64,000 bases of DNA, taken from NCBI GenBank assembly GCA_910578245.1, contig CAJTPC010000004.1, positions 12,936 through 76,935 on the forward strand, given 5' to 3'. The notes below the pieces were generated by a model, which saw only the letters and a program-made list of their open reading frames with translations, searched no databases and was not told the DNA's origin. Position numbers and translations under genes: made by a program. This document shows, piece by piece, positions 42,682 through 51,189 of the stretch (positions are counted from its first letter, which is position 1; each line of letters starts with the position of its first letter). Origin of the DNA: an uncultured Christensenella sp. (GTDB taxonomy: Bacteria; Bacillota; Clostridia; Christensenellales; UBA3700).

Positions 42682-43367
42682 ATATCACTGAAATAGCTCT
42701 TCAAAATCGCTAAAAATTGACCGTAGCAATCCAAATAGCTATAATGTCCTCCTTTCAAAAATACCAATCCACTATTATATATGCGTTTCCGCAATGTCCT
42801 TGCCATATACGGAGGCGTATCCTTATCCTTTTTGCCCCAAATAATCAACGTTGGGCACTTAATTTCTTTCAAACAGAAATTCAAATGATAATTGACGATA
42901 TTCTTAAAAGTTTCCCTCATATCTCCGCTCAACTTGCGATAATCTTCAGAACCGCACTTACTTACGTCCATTTTTAGCGCTTTTTTCAACCTATATGACA
43001 CTTTTTTGCAAAATCTCTTAAAAGAAAACCTTGGCTTTAGCCCTGCGCTATCCACCAAAACAATGCCTTTTATATTGCTATTCTTACTTGCCATAAGCAT
43101 GGCTACGCGACCGCCGAAAGAGTGTCCGACAAGAACAACGTCTCGCATAGAATACTTTTCGATTATCTCTTCAACGCCGTTTACATAATTTTCAAGCGTA
43201 AGAACTCTTGGCAAAGGAGAATCTCCAAACCCATAAAAATCAACGAGAGTACACCTATAATTTGACGAAAAATACTCGCCGACGCCTCTAAAACTATCTA
43301 TACTTCCGCCCCAACCGTGCAAAAATATAATATCTTGCCCATCGCCAAGCATAATATGATTTAGCAT
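42672..43367 (-). CDS. Alpha/beta hydrolase
   Basis: 231 residues. The oxyanion region IIFLHGWGGS and nucleophile elbow GHSFGGRVAML are clear; the Asp is probably in WGKKDKDTP and the His in KGGHYSYLD, completing a catalytic triad. The lid region (about 110-160) is basic (FSFKRFCKKVSYRLKKALK). Substrate unknown. The gene is the first of a hydrolase-murF-ddl operon, which could link it to envelope work, though that is only contextual. GGAG precedes the ATG. Confidence 0.85.
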   Translation of the reverse strand: MLNHIMLGDGQDIIFLHGWGGSIDSFRGVGEYFSSNYRCTLVDFYGFGDSPLPRVLTLENYVNGVEEIIEKYSMRDVVLVGHSFGGRVAMLMASKNSNIKGIVLVDSAGLKPRFSFKRFCKKVSYRLKKALKMDVSKCGSEDYRKLSGDMRETFKNIVNYHLNFCLKEIKCPTLIIWGKKDKDTPPYMARTLRKRIYNSGLVFLKGGHYSYLDCYGQFLAILKSYFSDICK

Positions 43368-43518
43368 AATTCCATCTCCGAATAAGCATAGATTTACTTA
43401 TATGATATAAATATGCTAAATTTACTAATAAAAACACTAAAAATCAGCTAAAACATAAAAAAATGTCATATTTTATAAGAAAATTAAAAAATTGTCAATC
43501 CAAAACAGCTTAAACGAC

Positions 43519-43962
43519 TTATATACCTCTATTCCACATAATAAGAGCGTCGTCAGTCCCTTTATAAAACTTAGTTCGCTTCCCCTCAAGTATAAAGCCG
43601 AATTTGCGATAAAGATGTATAGCGTTGTTATTTTTTTCGTTAACTTCCAACGTAAGAGCGCATATACCTCTATCTTTTGCAACCTTAATCATATCTTTAA
43701 TTAAAGATTTACCTATACCTTTACCCCTATAATCTTGCTTGACCGCTAAATTATTAACATTGCCTTCATTGCAAATATTATAAAAACTATAGTAACAAAT
43801 TACTTTGCCGTCAACAATTCCCACTCTTGCAACAGCATTTTTATCCGTAACCAACCCTTGAATTTGTTCCCGCGACCAAGGCTCGGAGATACTTTGCCTT
43901 TCTATATCAAAAACTTGATTGCAATATTCTATTGATAAATCCTCAAAATACAAATTATCCAT
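43519..43962 (-). CDS. rimI: Ribosomal-protein-alanine N-acetyltransferase RimI
   Basis: 147 residues of the GNAT fold: VDGKVICYYSF, NNLAVKQDYRGKGIGKSLI (acetyl-CoA loop R/Q-x-x-G-x-G) and LEVNEKNNNAIHLYRKFGF. Neighbour tsaB supports RimI over other GNATs. It starts 17 bases after tsaB. The gap of 151 bases to the hydrolase (43368-43518) shows no feature. Confidence 0.88.
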   Translation of the reverse strand: MDNLYFEDLSIEYCNQVFDIERQSISEPWSREQIQGLVTDKNAVARVGIVDGKVICYYSFYNICNEGNVNNLAVKQDYRGKGIGKSLIKDMIKVAKDRGICALTLEVNEKNNNAIHLYRKFGFILEGKRTKFYKGTDDALIMWNRGI

Positions 43963-43979
43963 ATTAATTTAATATCCGT

Positions 43980-44573
43980 TTAGTCCATATTTTTTGCTTC
44001 AAATTCTCTTTCTGCCTGCGACTTTTTAAGATATAATGGAGCCAAAGTTCCCAACTCTCCGCTCGCAATCTTAGCCTTACAAATTGCAATTAAGTTGTCT
44101 GGATTAGACGGCGATTTTTTCTTTATGACCTTACAATCAGCTCTTTCAAGCTCCTCGGATGTTATCTCACCCATGTCAATCATATTATCAAAACTTCCTC
44201 TAAACCTACCGTAGTAATAGCAATTATGCCTACAGTCTATTGCAGTATAAAACTCCTTATCATTGCAAGAATAAGCCAACTCTTCAAGAGCATTTATCGC
44301 AACGCATTTCGCTCCGCATGCAAAAGCCAAAGCATTTACGGTAGACACACCTATTCGAATTCCGGTAAAAGATCCCGGACCTATTACCGCAGAAAAATAG
44401 TCTACGTCGCTTATTTTTATATTTGCCTGATTGAGCAAATTATCTATTATGGGAAGAATCAAAGAGTTGTGCTTTTTGGCGCCGTCATAACTTATCTCAC
44501 TATAAATCTTATTATCCGCATAAAGCGCCACAACCATATTATCCCAAGTAGTATCTACAGCCAAAATCTTCAT
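43980..44573 (-). CDS. tsaB: tRNA threonylcarbamoyladenosine biosynthesis protein TsaB
   Basis: 197 residues. ASKHA-type start MKILAVDTTWDNMVVALY, then HNSLILPIIDNLL and VIGPGSFTGIRIGVSTVNALAFACG, which is diagnostic of TsaB. It is an inactive paralogue of TsaD that scaffolds t6A synthesis for tRNAs decoding ANN codons, with TsaD and TsaE. The 314-base gap to tsaE (44574-44887) is AT-rich; I see no gene or clear signal except a GAGGAC ribosome site for tsaB. Confidence 0.93.
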   Translation of the reverse strand: MKILAVDTTWDNMVVALYADNKIYSEISYDGAKKHNSLILPIIDNLLNQANIKISDVDYFSAVIGPGSFTGIRIGVSTVNALAFACGAKCVAINALEELAYSCNDKEFYTAIDCRHNCYYYGRFRGSFDNMIDMGEITSEELERADCKVIKKKSPSNPDNLIAICKAKIASGELGTLAPLYLKKSQAEREFEAKNMD

Positions 44574-44887
44574 TGTATATTTGTCCTCATATTTTTATCT
44601 TTTTAGTATATTTTGTAGTATTTTTGCTCTATTTTAGGCGATTTTGTAGAATAGTTCTAAAAATCAATCTAAATAAGAATACATTTTAGCTTAATTGAGA
44701 AGTATTTAACTTTTTTTTACTCAAATCTACTTACACCAATTAAAGCAAAAGTTTAACTTTACACTTTGACATTTCTTCTCACAAAACCGTCCATTTCATT
44801 TAATCGAGCAAGCCTAATAACCCATATATTATTTGCTAATTATACCGACTCAATTACACTACCGCCAAGCCCTACCATAGATACAAC

Positions 44888-45340
44888 TTAAATATCAAGC
44901 TCAAGTCCTTTGATTACGAATACTCTATCATTACCGTTGTCAAGCGTAGATATATCTATGCGAATATGTTCGGGAAGATCGCCAAACTTATTCCATTCTA
45001 TTACGCATACTCCATTCATAAACAAATATTCATTCAGCCCCAACTCATACAACTCGTCAGCGTCAATAACCCTATACATATCAAAGTGATATAAAGTCAG
45101 TCTACCCTTATACTCCTTCATAAATGTAAAAGTGGGAGAAGTAACCACTTCCTCAATCCCCAAACATTTAGCTAAGCATTTAGTAAAAGCAGTCTTGCCT
45201 GCGCCAAGTTCACCGTTGAGCAAAATAACTTCACCGCCCTTGAGATTATCGGCAATCTTCTCAGCAAGAAAAGCCGTATCTTCCAAACTATGCGATATAT
45301 ACTTTATTATGCCCTTTTTATTTATTACCGTTTCGTCCAT
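44888..45340 (-). CDS. tsaE: tRNA threonylcarbamoyladenosine biosynthesis protein TsaE (ATPase)
   Basis: 150 residues. Walker A is GELGAGKTAF, then VTSPTFTFMKEY and LYHFDMYRV, the family pattern, and VIEWNKFGD. It hydrolyses ATP to recycle the TsaBD complex. The start at 45340 has AAGGAAAA about 5 bases upstream; an upstream TTG in frame has no site. It is separated from tsaB by an unusually long gap for this pair. Confidence 0.93.
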   Translation of the reverse strand: MDETVINKKGIIKYISHSLEDTAFLAEKIADNLKGGEVILLNGELGAGKTAFTKCLAKCLGIEEVVTSPTFTFMKEYKGRLTLYHFDMYRVIDADELYELGLNEYLFMNGVCVIEWNKFGDLPEHIRIDISTLDNGNDRVFVIKGLELDI

Positions 45341-45402
45341 AGAGTTTTCCTTAACACGCAACTTGTCTTGCAATATATTTTTGCATATCCATTATATATT
45401 AG

Positions 45403-45431
45403 TTGACAAGTTTTTGCAATAGATTTATAAT
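45403..45431 (+). promoter_or_regulatory. Sigma-A promoter of the riboswitch-ribU unit
   Basis: TTGACA (45403-45408) and TATAAT (45426-45431), both perfect, with a 17-base spacer. The start would be about 45438, ten bases before the riboswitch. Confidence 0.92.
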
Positions 45432-45446
45432 TGTCTAAACAATAAT

Positions 45447-45563
45447 TCTTTGAGGGTAGGTGAAATTCCTCACCGGCGGTAATAGTCCGCAAACGCTGTA
45501 AATCTCATATATGGCGCCGAACAAGTGAAATTCTTGCACCGACAGTAAAGTCTGGATAGGAAA
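45447..45563 (+). promoter_or_regulatory. FMN riboswitch (RFN element)
   Basis: All landmarks are present: GGGTAGGTGAAATTCC...CACCGGCGGTAATAGTCCGC, a variable arm, AAGTGAAATTCTTG and CCGACAGTAAAGTCTGGAT. When FMN is bound this folds and shuts down the downstream gene. The short spacing to the ribU ribosome site (GAAAAGG at 45560-45566) points to translational control by masking; I see no separate terminator. Confidence 0.97.
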
Positions 45564-45574
45564 AGGATAAAAAT

Positions 45575-46255
45575 ATGAAAAAAACAGTTTCTAGAAGCAA
45601 ATGGCTTGCTCTTACCGCCGTACTGTCGGCCATGGCGAGCGTTCTGTACTTTTTGGAGATGCCGGTACCGTTGATGCCAGGCTTTATCCAATTTGACTTC
45701 TCAATGCTCCCCATCATTATAGGCAACATTGCGCTCGGTCCGGTAAGCGGTATTGTGATTACTCTCGTAAAAGATTTAATCCATCTTATAATAAAGGGCG
45801 CCGGCGCAACGGGCGGAGTTGGAGATTTAGCGGATTTCTTTACGTGCTTATGCTTTATATTGCCATCAGCATTAATTTACAAGAAATTCCCCAACTTCAA
45901 GGGGCTAATAACAGGACTCATTGCCGGCTGCATCTCTTCCGCCGTATTATCGGGATTGATATTCAACGCGCTGGTTGTATATCCGGTGTATACAAATTTA
46001 ATGCCTCTTGAGGCCATTATCGGAGCTTATAAACAATTCCGACCGTCAGTTAACGGACTATGGGAAGTCCTCGCCATATTCAATATGCCGTATACATTCC
46101 TAAAATGCGTAGTTATTAGCATTATCGCGGTAATGATAGCTAAACCGCTACAATCGATGCTCAAAATAGGCGCAAGCGCCAAAAAGCAACCCGTTCAAAG
46201 CGTCACAGCAGAAAGCGACAACGATATTGAAAACGATTCGGATATTTCCAAATAA
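45575..46255 (+). CDS. ribU: Riboflavin ECF transporter S component
   Basis: 226 residues, five or six membrane helices. The start RSKWLALTAVLSAMASVLYFLEMPVPLMPGF matches RibU (seen in parts: LTAVLSAMASVLYFLE and PLMPGFIQFDFS), and GVGDLADF follows in the loop. It captures riboflavin and needs the EcfA/A'/T module, which is elsewhere. The C-terminal 45 residues form an acidic tail (SDNDIENDSDISK) beyond the family. The ribosome site GGATAA/AAAGG lies directly after the FMN riboswitch. Confidence 0.95.
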   Translation: MKKTVSRSKWLALTAVLSAMASVLYFLEMPVPLMPGFIQFDFSMLPIIIGNIALGPVSGIVITLVKDLIHLIIKGAGATGGVGDLADFFTCLCFILPSALIYKKFPNFKGLITGLIAGCISSAVLSGLIFNALVVYPVYTNLMPLEAIIGAYKQFRPSVNGLWEVLAIFNMPYTFLKCVVISIIAVMIAKPLQSMLKIGASAKKQPVQSVTAESDNDIENDSDISK

Positions 46256-46270
46256 TAAAAAAATAATAAA

Positions 46271-46325
46271 TAGCGGTCAATTTTCAAGGTTTTTCAAAGA
46301 ATTTTACTTGCAAAATTGACCGCTA
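46271..46325. terminator. Long hairpin between convergent ribU and YhcN-like genes
   Basis: TAGCGGTCAATTTT (46271-46284) pairs perfectly with AAAATTGACCGCTA (46312-46325), 14 bp, over a 27-base loop. A and T runs on either side fit a bidirectional terminator. Confidence 0.8.
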
Positions 46326-46330
46326 CATTT

Positions 46331-46687
46331 TTAATTACGTCTGACTTTAACAGAATAAAACAATTTCGATGCGTCTTCATCTTTGATAGAACCCAATTTA
46401 TTGAGTTTACTAATCTCATAAAAAATATCCGTATCAAAAGATACCAAGACTTCTTCAAAGCCATAGACGCCGTTTATATCCGACTTTATATTTGCTTCCA
46501 ACGCATCGCGTTGAGTGCGACTATAGAGCGGATGCGGTAATACTCCAACCAACACCTTATTTCCCCAAATCAATACACTGTAACTGTCAATTTGGGCATT
46601 TTGCGACAAAATTAACTCAACGCCTTGCTTAACTAGCGCAACGTCTTGTTGCGCGTAATTTACATACGGCACGTCCTGATAAAACAT
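46331..46687 (-). CDS. YhcN/YlaJ-like domain protein
   Basis: 118 residues. The fold pattern of YhcN/YlaJ sporulation lipoproteins is visible: a first strand YSVLIWGNKVLVGVLP, a helix with RDALEANIKSDI, and the final VLVSFDTDIFYEISKL, matching the family's V-S-T-D-P-D-L-x-x-x-I. Unlike family members it has no signal peptide or lipobox, so it should be cytoplasmic. It is alone between ribU (convergent) and rsfS. Function unknown; family members occur in spore formers. Confidence 0.6.
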   Translation of the reverse strand: MFYQDVPYVNYAQQDVALVKQGVELILSQNAQIDSYSVLIWGNKVLVGVLPHPLYSRTQRDALEANIKSDINGVYGFEEVLVSFDTDIFYEISKLNKLGSIKDEDASKLFYSVKVRRN

Positions 46688-46759
46688 ATATCTTCTCCTT
46701 TGTTATTAAATATAAGCAGTTGATATATATATTTTGGACAAGAGAAGCCGTTTATATTC

Positions 46760-47143
46760 TCATACGCTAGTTGAGTTGTCTATTTTCTTAAACCCATCTA
46801 CCGCATCCTCGCCATAATGCGTCACGTTGGCGCCGTTAGACCAAAGCGTTTCCAAAGAATAAAGCCTTCTGGTTTCTTCATAGAAGATATGCACGATTAC
46901 ATCGCCATAGTCAAGCACAGCCCAACGCCCCTCCTGCTTTCCTTCAGCCCTTAACGGCTCCATTCCCGCCTTCGACATACCTTCTTCAACTATGTCGGAA
47001 AGCGCCTTGACCTGCGTGTTGGACCTTGCGGAACAGATGATAAAATAATCGGCGATTACAGTCAAATTCTCAAGATTGACCACAACTATGTCTTTTGCCT
47101 TTTTATCGTCTAATAACTTACAAATAAATTCTACTTTTTCCAT
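46760..47143 (-). CDS. rsfS: Ribosomal silencing factor RsfS
   Basis: 127 residues. KAKDIVVVNLENLTVIADYFII, then RSNTQVKALSDIVEE, EGRWAVLDYGDVIVHIF and RRLYSLETLW are RsfS (YbeB/Iojap) signatures. It binds L14 and blocks subunit joining when nutrients are short. The start at 47143 has AAAGGAG 4-5 bases upstream; the longer frame to 47170 would overlap nadD. nadD-rsfS adjacency is standard. Confidence 0.94.
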   Translation of the reverse strand: MEKVEFICKLLDDKKAKDIVVVNLENLTVIADYFIICSARSNTQVKALSDIVEEGMSKAGMEPLRAEGKQEGRWAVLDYGDVIVHIFYEETRRLYSLETLWSNGANVTHYGEDAVDGFKKIDNSTSV

Positions 47144-47156
47144 CTTACTCCTTTGC

Positions 47157-47169
47157 TGAACAGTGTTCA
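47157..47169. repeat. Palindrome TGAACAnTGTTCA, site 3
   Basis: 13-base palindrome with G at the centre, spanning the stop codon of nadD-yqeK, just upstream of the rsfS ribosome site. Confidence 0.75.
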
Positions 47170-48273
47170 ATTTCTAAATTCTTCAATAGATTCAAGTGTA
47201 AGCGGATATATTTCTCCGCCTTTTTGCTCTAAAAATTCATACTGCGCCAATGCGCATTCTCTATATCCCGCGTCAAGCGATTTGGATATACAATCTCTCA
47301 AATAATTTACTTCGGGATAATCCCTTCCCAACTCTAACATATCCGCGCAAAAAATCAATTTTTGCAGTTTAGTCATCCGTTTTTTACCCGTAGTGTGATA
47401 TTTTATGGCTTCAAGCGCCTCTAAATCGTCAATTCCATATTGACTTTTGGCAATTATCGCGCCCAAAAATTGATGTTCTACAGGACTGCCTATGCAATCT
47501 GACGGCAAGCCTTGAGTAGAATGAGGCTTATGACATAATGCCTTGGCGCAATCGTGAAAAATACCGGCCAGCAATACTTTGTCATAATCCAATTTAAGAT
47601 CAAGCGTATAATTTAGCCACAATGCGTATTTGGCAGTTCTTGAACAGTGTTCAAACGTATGCTTTGGAATATCTTTTTCAAGCCGAGATATTTTATCCTG
47701 ATACTTAAGATATAATCCGTTGAGCTTTATATACTCCGCGACTTTTGGACAAAGATTGTCATATTCGCCGAGAATCGCATTGCACCTAACAAGAGTCGAA
47801 CTGACGTCTTTGGGATGATAATCGCATACTTTAATTGTCGCGCCCTTATCTTTCCAAAACTCAAGAGCCTTGTCAAATTTGTCGCTTTCTCCTCTTGTAA
47901 AAACGTAAAGCGGGCAGATTTTAATAATCTCTTCAGGGCTTTTCCACGTAGAAAAGTCCTCTAGACTATCACCGCCAATAACAAAAGCTATATCTTTGTA
48001 GAGTTTTTTTAATTTAGGCAAGACTTCACACGTGTAATGCTTACCATCATCTTTGTCCTCGATATCGCATATCTCTATTCCGCTTATTCCGTCAAGAGCA
48101 AGATTAATCATTTCAACGCGTTGAGAAAATGACGTATCGCACTTCTTATGCGGAGGATTCGCCGATGGGAGCAATATTACTTTGTCTACGCCTTCAAGCG
48201 TAAGCAAATGCTTTATCATATTGACATGCTCATCGTGAATAGGATTAAATGCTCCGCCAAAAATTATCTTCAT
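47167..48273 (-). CDS. nadD: Nicotinate-nucleotide adenylyltransferase fused to a YqeK-type HD phosphohydrolase
   Basis: 368 residues. The first about 185 are NadD: IFGGAFNPIHDEH (nucleotidyltransferase GxFNPxH), LLPSANPPHK and DVSSTLVR. The following about 180 are a YqeK-like HD domain with HCSRTAKYAL, the metal pair HD in GIFHDCAKAL, HQFLGAIIA and FCADMLE. In many Firmicutes these are two neighbouring genes; here they are one frame. NadD adenylates nicotinate mononucleotide; YqeK hydrolyses Ap4A-type dinucleotides. rsfS follows, as expected. The ATG at 48273 is the only reasonable start. Confidence 0.93.
   Translation of the reverse strand: MKIIFGGAFNPIHDEHVNMIKHLLTLEGVDKVILLPSANPPHKKCDTSFSQRVEMINLALDGISGIEICDIEDKDDGKHYTCEVLPKLKKLYKDIAFVIGGDSLEDFSTWKSPEEIIKICPLYVFTRGESDKFDKALEFWKDKGATIKVCDYHPKDVSSTLVRCNAILGEYDNLCPKVAEYIKLNGLYLKYQDKISRLEKDIPKHTFEHCSRTAKYALWLNYTLDLKLDYDKVLLAGIFHDCAKALCHKPHSTQGLPSDCIGSPVEHQFLGAIIAKSQYGIDDLEALEAIKYHTTGKKRMTKLQKLIFCADMLELGRDYPEVNYLRDCISKSLDAGYRECALAQYEFLEQKGGEIYPLTLESIEEFRN
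47641..47653. repeat. Palindrome TGAACAnTGTTCA, site 4
   Basis: Inside the HD half of nadD-yqeK; with flanking bases it is the 15-base palindrome TTGAACA-G-TGTTCAA. Confidence 0.75.
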
Positions 48274-48370
48274 ACTGTTATTTTACACAATAAAACAATT
48301 TTTAGCAACAATATAAATACTCTTGCTATACTTTTAGTATATTAAATATATTTATGGGCATCATTCAAGT

Positions 48371-49111
48371 ATGGCAATATTTATAGACTTGATATTACTT
48401 ACGCTGACAACTTTTGTCTCCGCTTACATAGGATTATACTTTTTACCGCTTAATTTGCCGATGCGACTGATTTTAAGCGCATTAATTACCTTTGTCGCCG
48501 TATCTTTTATAAGAAGATTTTTCTTTAAGTCACGTAATAACAAAATGAGTTATCGAAAGTACGTAACGCACTTGATATGGCAAGGCGAAGAATATACGAA
48601 AAGTATTCTTGCAAAACTATGCGAAAACAAACGCGACTTCCAAGACATGGGCGAATACGTATTAATAGATGGCAAGCCGGTATTTCTATGGACCAAGTAC
48701 GGTTCTATTTCTGCCGATACTATGGTCAAATATTATAGAATTTGTAAGAAAAACAATATCCTAAAAGCCTATATCTTAACGACAAACGGAGATAAAAAGA
48801 CTACGGCTTTCATGAAAAACTTCGGCGATATAATACTCGTCTACACCAACTTCAAACAGGTCTATAATTCTGTGAAAAAAGAAAATTTACTCCCTCAAGA
48901 CAGCAAGACTAAAATCCCCGCCAAACAAGTGCTGTCCATGATAATGCAAACGGCTTTTACTCGCAAAAACGGCTTTAGATTCATAGGTATAAGTCTTTTG
49001 TTATTGCTTATAAGTTTTGTTACGCCTTTTACAAACTACTATATTGCTCTTGCCGGTATAAATCTAGCTTTTGCCATAACCTGCATGGCTGTAAGTCTTA
49101 AAAACAACTGA
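48371..49111 (+). CDS. Four-helix membrane protein with a cytoplasmic domain resembling restriction-endonuclease folds
   Basis: 246 residues: two membrane helices at about 3-25 and 30-50, a soluble domain (about 58-195), then two more helices (200-220, 222-243). The soluble domain has the order KPVFLWTKYGSISADTMVKY, AYILTTNGDKKTTAF and GDIILVYTNFKQVY, which resembles the pattern of Mrr/NERD-type endonuclease-like domains, though the catalytic D-(E/Q)xK is not clearly present. The family is not recognised. It ends 1 base before the convergent histidine kinase gene, with no terminator between. Confidence 0.6.
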   Translation: MAIFIDLILLTLTTFVSAYIGLYFLPLNLPMRLILSALITFVAVSFIRRFFFKSRNNKMSYRKYVTHLIWQGEEYTKSILAKLCENKRDFQDMGEYVLIDGKPVFLWTKYGSISADTMVKYYRICKKNNILKAYILTTNGDKKTTAFMKNFGDIILVYTNFKQVYNSVKKENLLPQDSKTKIPAKQVLSMIMQTAFTRKNGFRFIGISLLLLLISFVTPFTNYYIALAGINLAFAITCMAVSLKNN

Positions 49112-49112
49112 C

Positions 49113-50159
49113 TTAAATAGGAATACGTACGGTAAAAGTTGCGCCCTCGCACTCTTTACTCTCCACCTCGATACTGCAGCGCGAATTGTCAAGAATTTTC
49201 TTGACAAGCGCAAGACCAAGCCCATTACCTTCTTTAGCGCGCGACGTATCGCCTTGATAAAACTTGTCAAAGATATGACCTTTTACTTCTTCGCTCATAC
49301 CAATACCGTTGTCCCTGATAGTGAAAACGGCTTCTTCGTCATACTTTTTGAGCATAATATTTATCTCGCCATTATCTTCCGTAAACTTTATTGCATTGGA
49401 AATAAGATTTTGCCAAACTTGACAAAAAAGCGCCTCGTCATAAAAAATAGTAACTTCGTCAAGATCAATATTTAGATTAATATTCTTTTCAGACCATTTG
49501 CTCTCCAAAACTATTATAGCCTGACGGATTTGCTCGTCCAAACGGAAGTCATTGGGTTGAAGTATTGCGTGATTTTCCAGTTTGCTCAAACGCAAAATAT
49601 TCGAAGTAAGTTCCGTCAAATTCGATACGGCAGAGATAATGTCATCGCAATATTCGTCAACCCTCGCTTTATCGCTGCAACTCTTTATGAGCTCCGCATG
49701 CCCCTTTATATTGGCAAGCGGAGTCTTGAACTCGTGAGATACATTGGTGACGAAATCGCTCTTAAGAGTTTTGTTTTTGTCAAGTTCGTTAACCATAACG
49801 TTGAAGTGATGCGTAAGCATTGACATTTCGCTCTTTTTAATTTCGCCGTTTTTCTTTTTCTTTTCTTTGAGCTGAACTGAAAAGTCGCCGTGAGCAACTC
49901 TATTCGTCACATCAAGCAAATCTTTAATAGGATTAAAAAAGTATAGATTTACCGTTATTGAAAGCACTATTCCTACTACTATACTTGCAATACCCGCTAC
50001 GATAATAGCCCACCAAGTTTCGTCAATCTTTACTTCAAAATGCTCCAATAAATAGTAAGCGCCCGAAAAAATACCAATTGCCGACAAAATTGCCACAAAA
50101 CTAGCCAAACTTAATTTGACAAGTAATTGAGTATTGTTATTCTTTTTCTGCTTTTTCAT
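49113..50159 (-). CDS. Two-component sensor histidine kinase
   Basis: 348 residues. Two membrane helices (about 12-34 and 44-68) enclose a very short outside loop, so it probably senses something within or at the membrane. A HAMP domain (about 70-125), HisKA with the phosphoacceptor in VSHEFKTPLANIKGH (about residue 146) and HATPase_c with NLISNAIKFTEDNG, DNGIGM and EGNGLGLALVKKIL follow. It is the second gene, 8 bases after its response regulator. The signal is unknown. Confidence 0.93.
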   Translation of the reverse strand: MKKQKKNNNTQLLVKLSLASFVAILSAIGIFSGAYYLLEHFEVKIDETWWAIIVAGIASIVVGIVLSITVNLYFFNPIKDLLDVTNRVAHGDFSVQLKEKKKKNGEIKKSEMSMLTHHFNVMVNELDKNKTLKSDFVTNVSHEFKTPLANIKGHAELIKSCSDKARVDEYCDDIISAVSNLTELTSNILRLSKLENHAILQPNDFRLDEQIRQAIIVLESKWSEKNINLNIDLDEVTIFYDEALFCQVWQNLISNAIKFTEDNGEINIMLKKYDEEAVFTIRDNGIGMSEEVKGHIFDKFYQGDTSRAKEGNGLGLALVKKILDNSRCSIEVESKECEGATFTVRIPI

Positions 50160-50167
50160 AACTTCCT

Positions 50168-50845
50168 CTATTTTTGCTTTTTAATTGCCTTGTAACCAAG
50201 ACCTCTAATTGTAACAATCTCAAAATCTTTGCTAGTCTTAAACTTGTCTCTAATCCTCGTAATATGCACGTCAACGGTTCGCTCAACGGTATCGCTGTCA
50301 GCTCCCCAAAACTCTTCCATGAGTTGACTTCTCGTAAAAATCTTGCCCGGATACGATAAAAGTTTGTATAAAATATAAAATTCTTTTTGCGGCAATTCTA
50401 TCTCTCCGTCAGGAAGTTGAGCGGTGAGCGAATCGTATATCAAAGTCGTACTCCCAATGACAAGTTTTCTTTCGCTTACAATTTGCGACCTGCGAAGTAG
50501 CGCGCCAATCTTGAGCGCGAGTTCGTCAACATCTATAGGTTTTACCATATAATCGTCTATCCCCAAAGCGTATCCCTTTTTCTTTGCGTCAAAGTCGTCT
50601 ACTGCCGTCATAAACAAAATGGGAATCTTTGAGTTTATTTTCCTTACGTTCTCAGCCAATTGATAACCGTCCACTATTGGCATCATAATATCCGATATAA
50701 TTAAATCGTAATGTTTTTCGCAAAACATCTCGTAGGCGCTTTGACCGTTGAGCGCCATATCGGCTTTATATCCATTACTCTCAAGCACAGTACGCACAAG
50801 TTTGTTGAGTTTTATATCGTCTTCCGCTACAAGTATGGTTATCAC
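50168..50845 (-). CDS. OmpR-family response regulator
   Basis: 225 residues. Receiver domain with ILVAEDDIKLNKL, phosphoacceptor Asp in DLIISDIMMP (about residue 53) and the Lys in YMVKPID; then a winged helix DNA-binding domain with ELPQKEFYILYKLLSYPGKIFTR and VDVHITRIRDKF. It is the DNA-binding partner of the kinase encoded directly after. Target genes are unknown; nothing near shows a recognisable repeat operator. Confidence 0.94.
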   Translation of the reverse strand: MITILVAEDDIKLNKLVRTVLESNGYKADMALNGQSAYEMFCEKHYDLIISDIMMPIVDGYQLAENVRKINSKIPILFMTAVDDFDAKKKGYALGIDDYMVKPIDVDELALKIGALLRRSQIVSERKLVIGSTTLIYDSLTAQLPDGEIELPQKEFYILYKLLSYPGKIFTRSQLMEEFWGADSDTVERTVDVHITRIRDKFKTSKDFEIVTIRGLGYKAIKKQK

Positions 50846-50968
50846 AAAGTCACCTCGCCATTATTCCTGCTTAATAATTATAACACGCGAGAAAGTCTTT
50901 GTAAACACTAAAAATATCTTTTATTGTCTGCTCCTAAAATATAATAACACTTCTTACAAAAATCCTAT

Positions 50969-51165
50969 TTACTTTAGCGCTACTGCATTTTCGTAATCTT
51001 CGTCTGATACTGATTCTAGCCACTCGGTTTTGCCGTTCTCTGACGGCACTTCTATGGCAAGGAGCGAAAACCACTTATCTTTTCCCGCGCCATGCCAATG
51101 CTTTACGCCGACGGGAATATTTATTACGTCGCCCTCTTTCATCTTAACGGCAGTCTTTCCGCCGT
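50969..51165 (-). pseudogene. Cupin-domain protein, C-terminal fragment
   Basis: From about GKTAVKMKEGDVINIPVG the frame is a clear cupin: GVKHWHGAGKDKWF contains the metal-site His pair, and AIEVPSENGKTEWLESV is the typical end of small cupins found with carboxymuconolactone decarboxylase. The first cupin motif (GxxxxxHxH) is missing; the frame upstream belongs to something else. An open frame to 51268 exists but its first 35 residues do not fit a cupin. Confidence 0.75.
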
Positions 51166-51189
51166 GGAATGTTTGACGAAATATTAGGT

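Noticed and set aside
44574..44887. Small gene or RNA between tsaB and tsaE
   Set aside because: Only AT-rich sequence with stop codons in all frames; no hairpin with a T run or known motif.
41044..47654. LexA/SOS boxes
   Set aside because: The Gram-positive LexA box has GAAC-N4-GTTC; these sites have N3 and sit mostly in or after genes.
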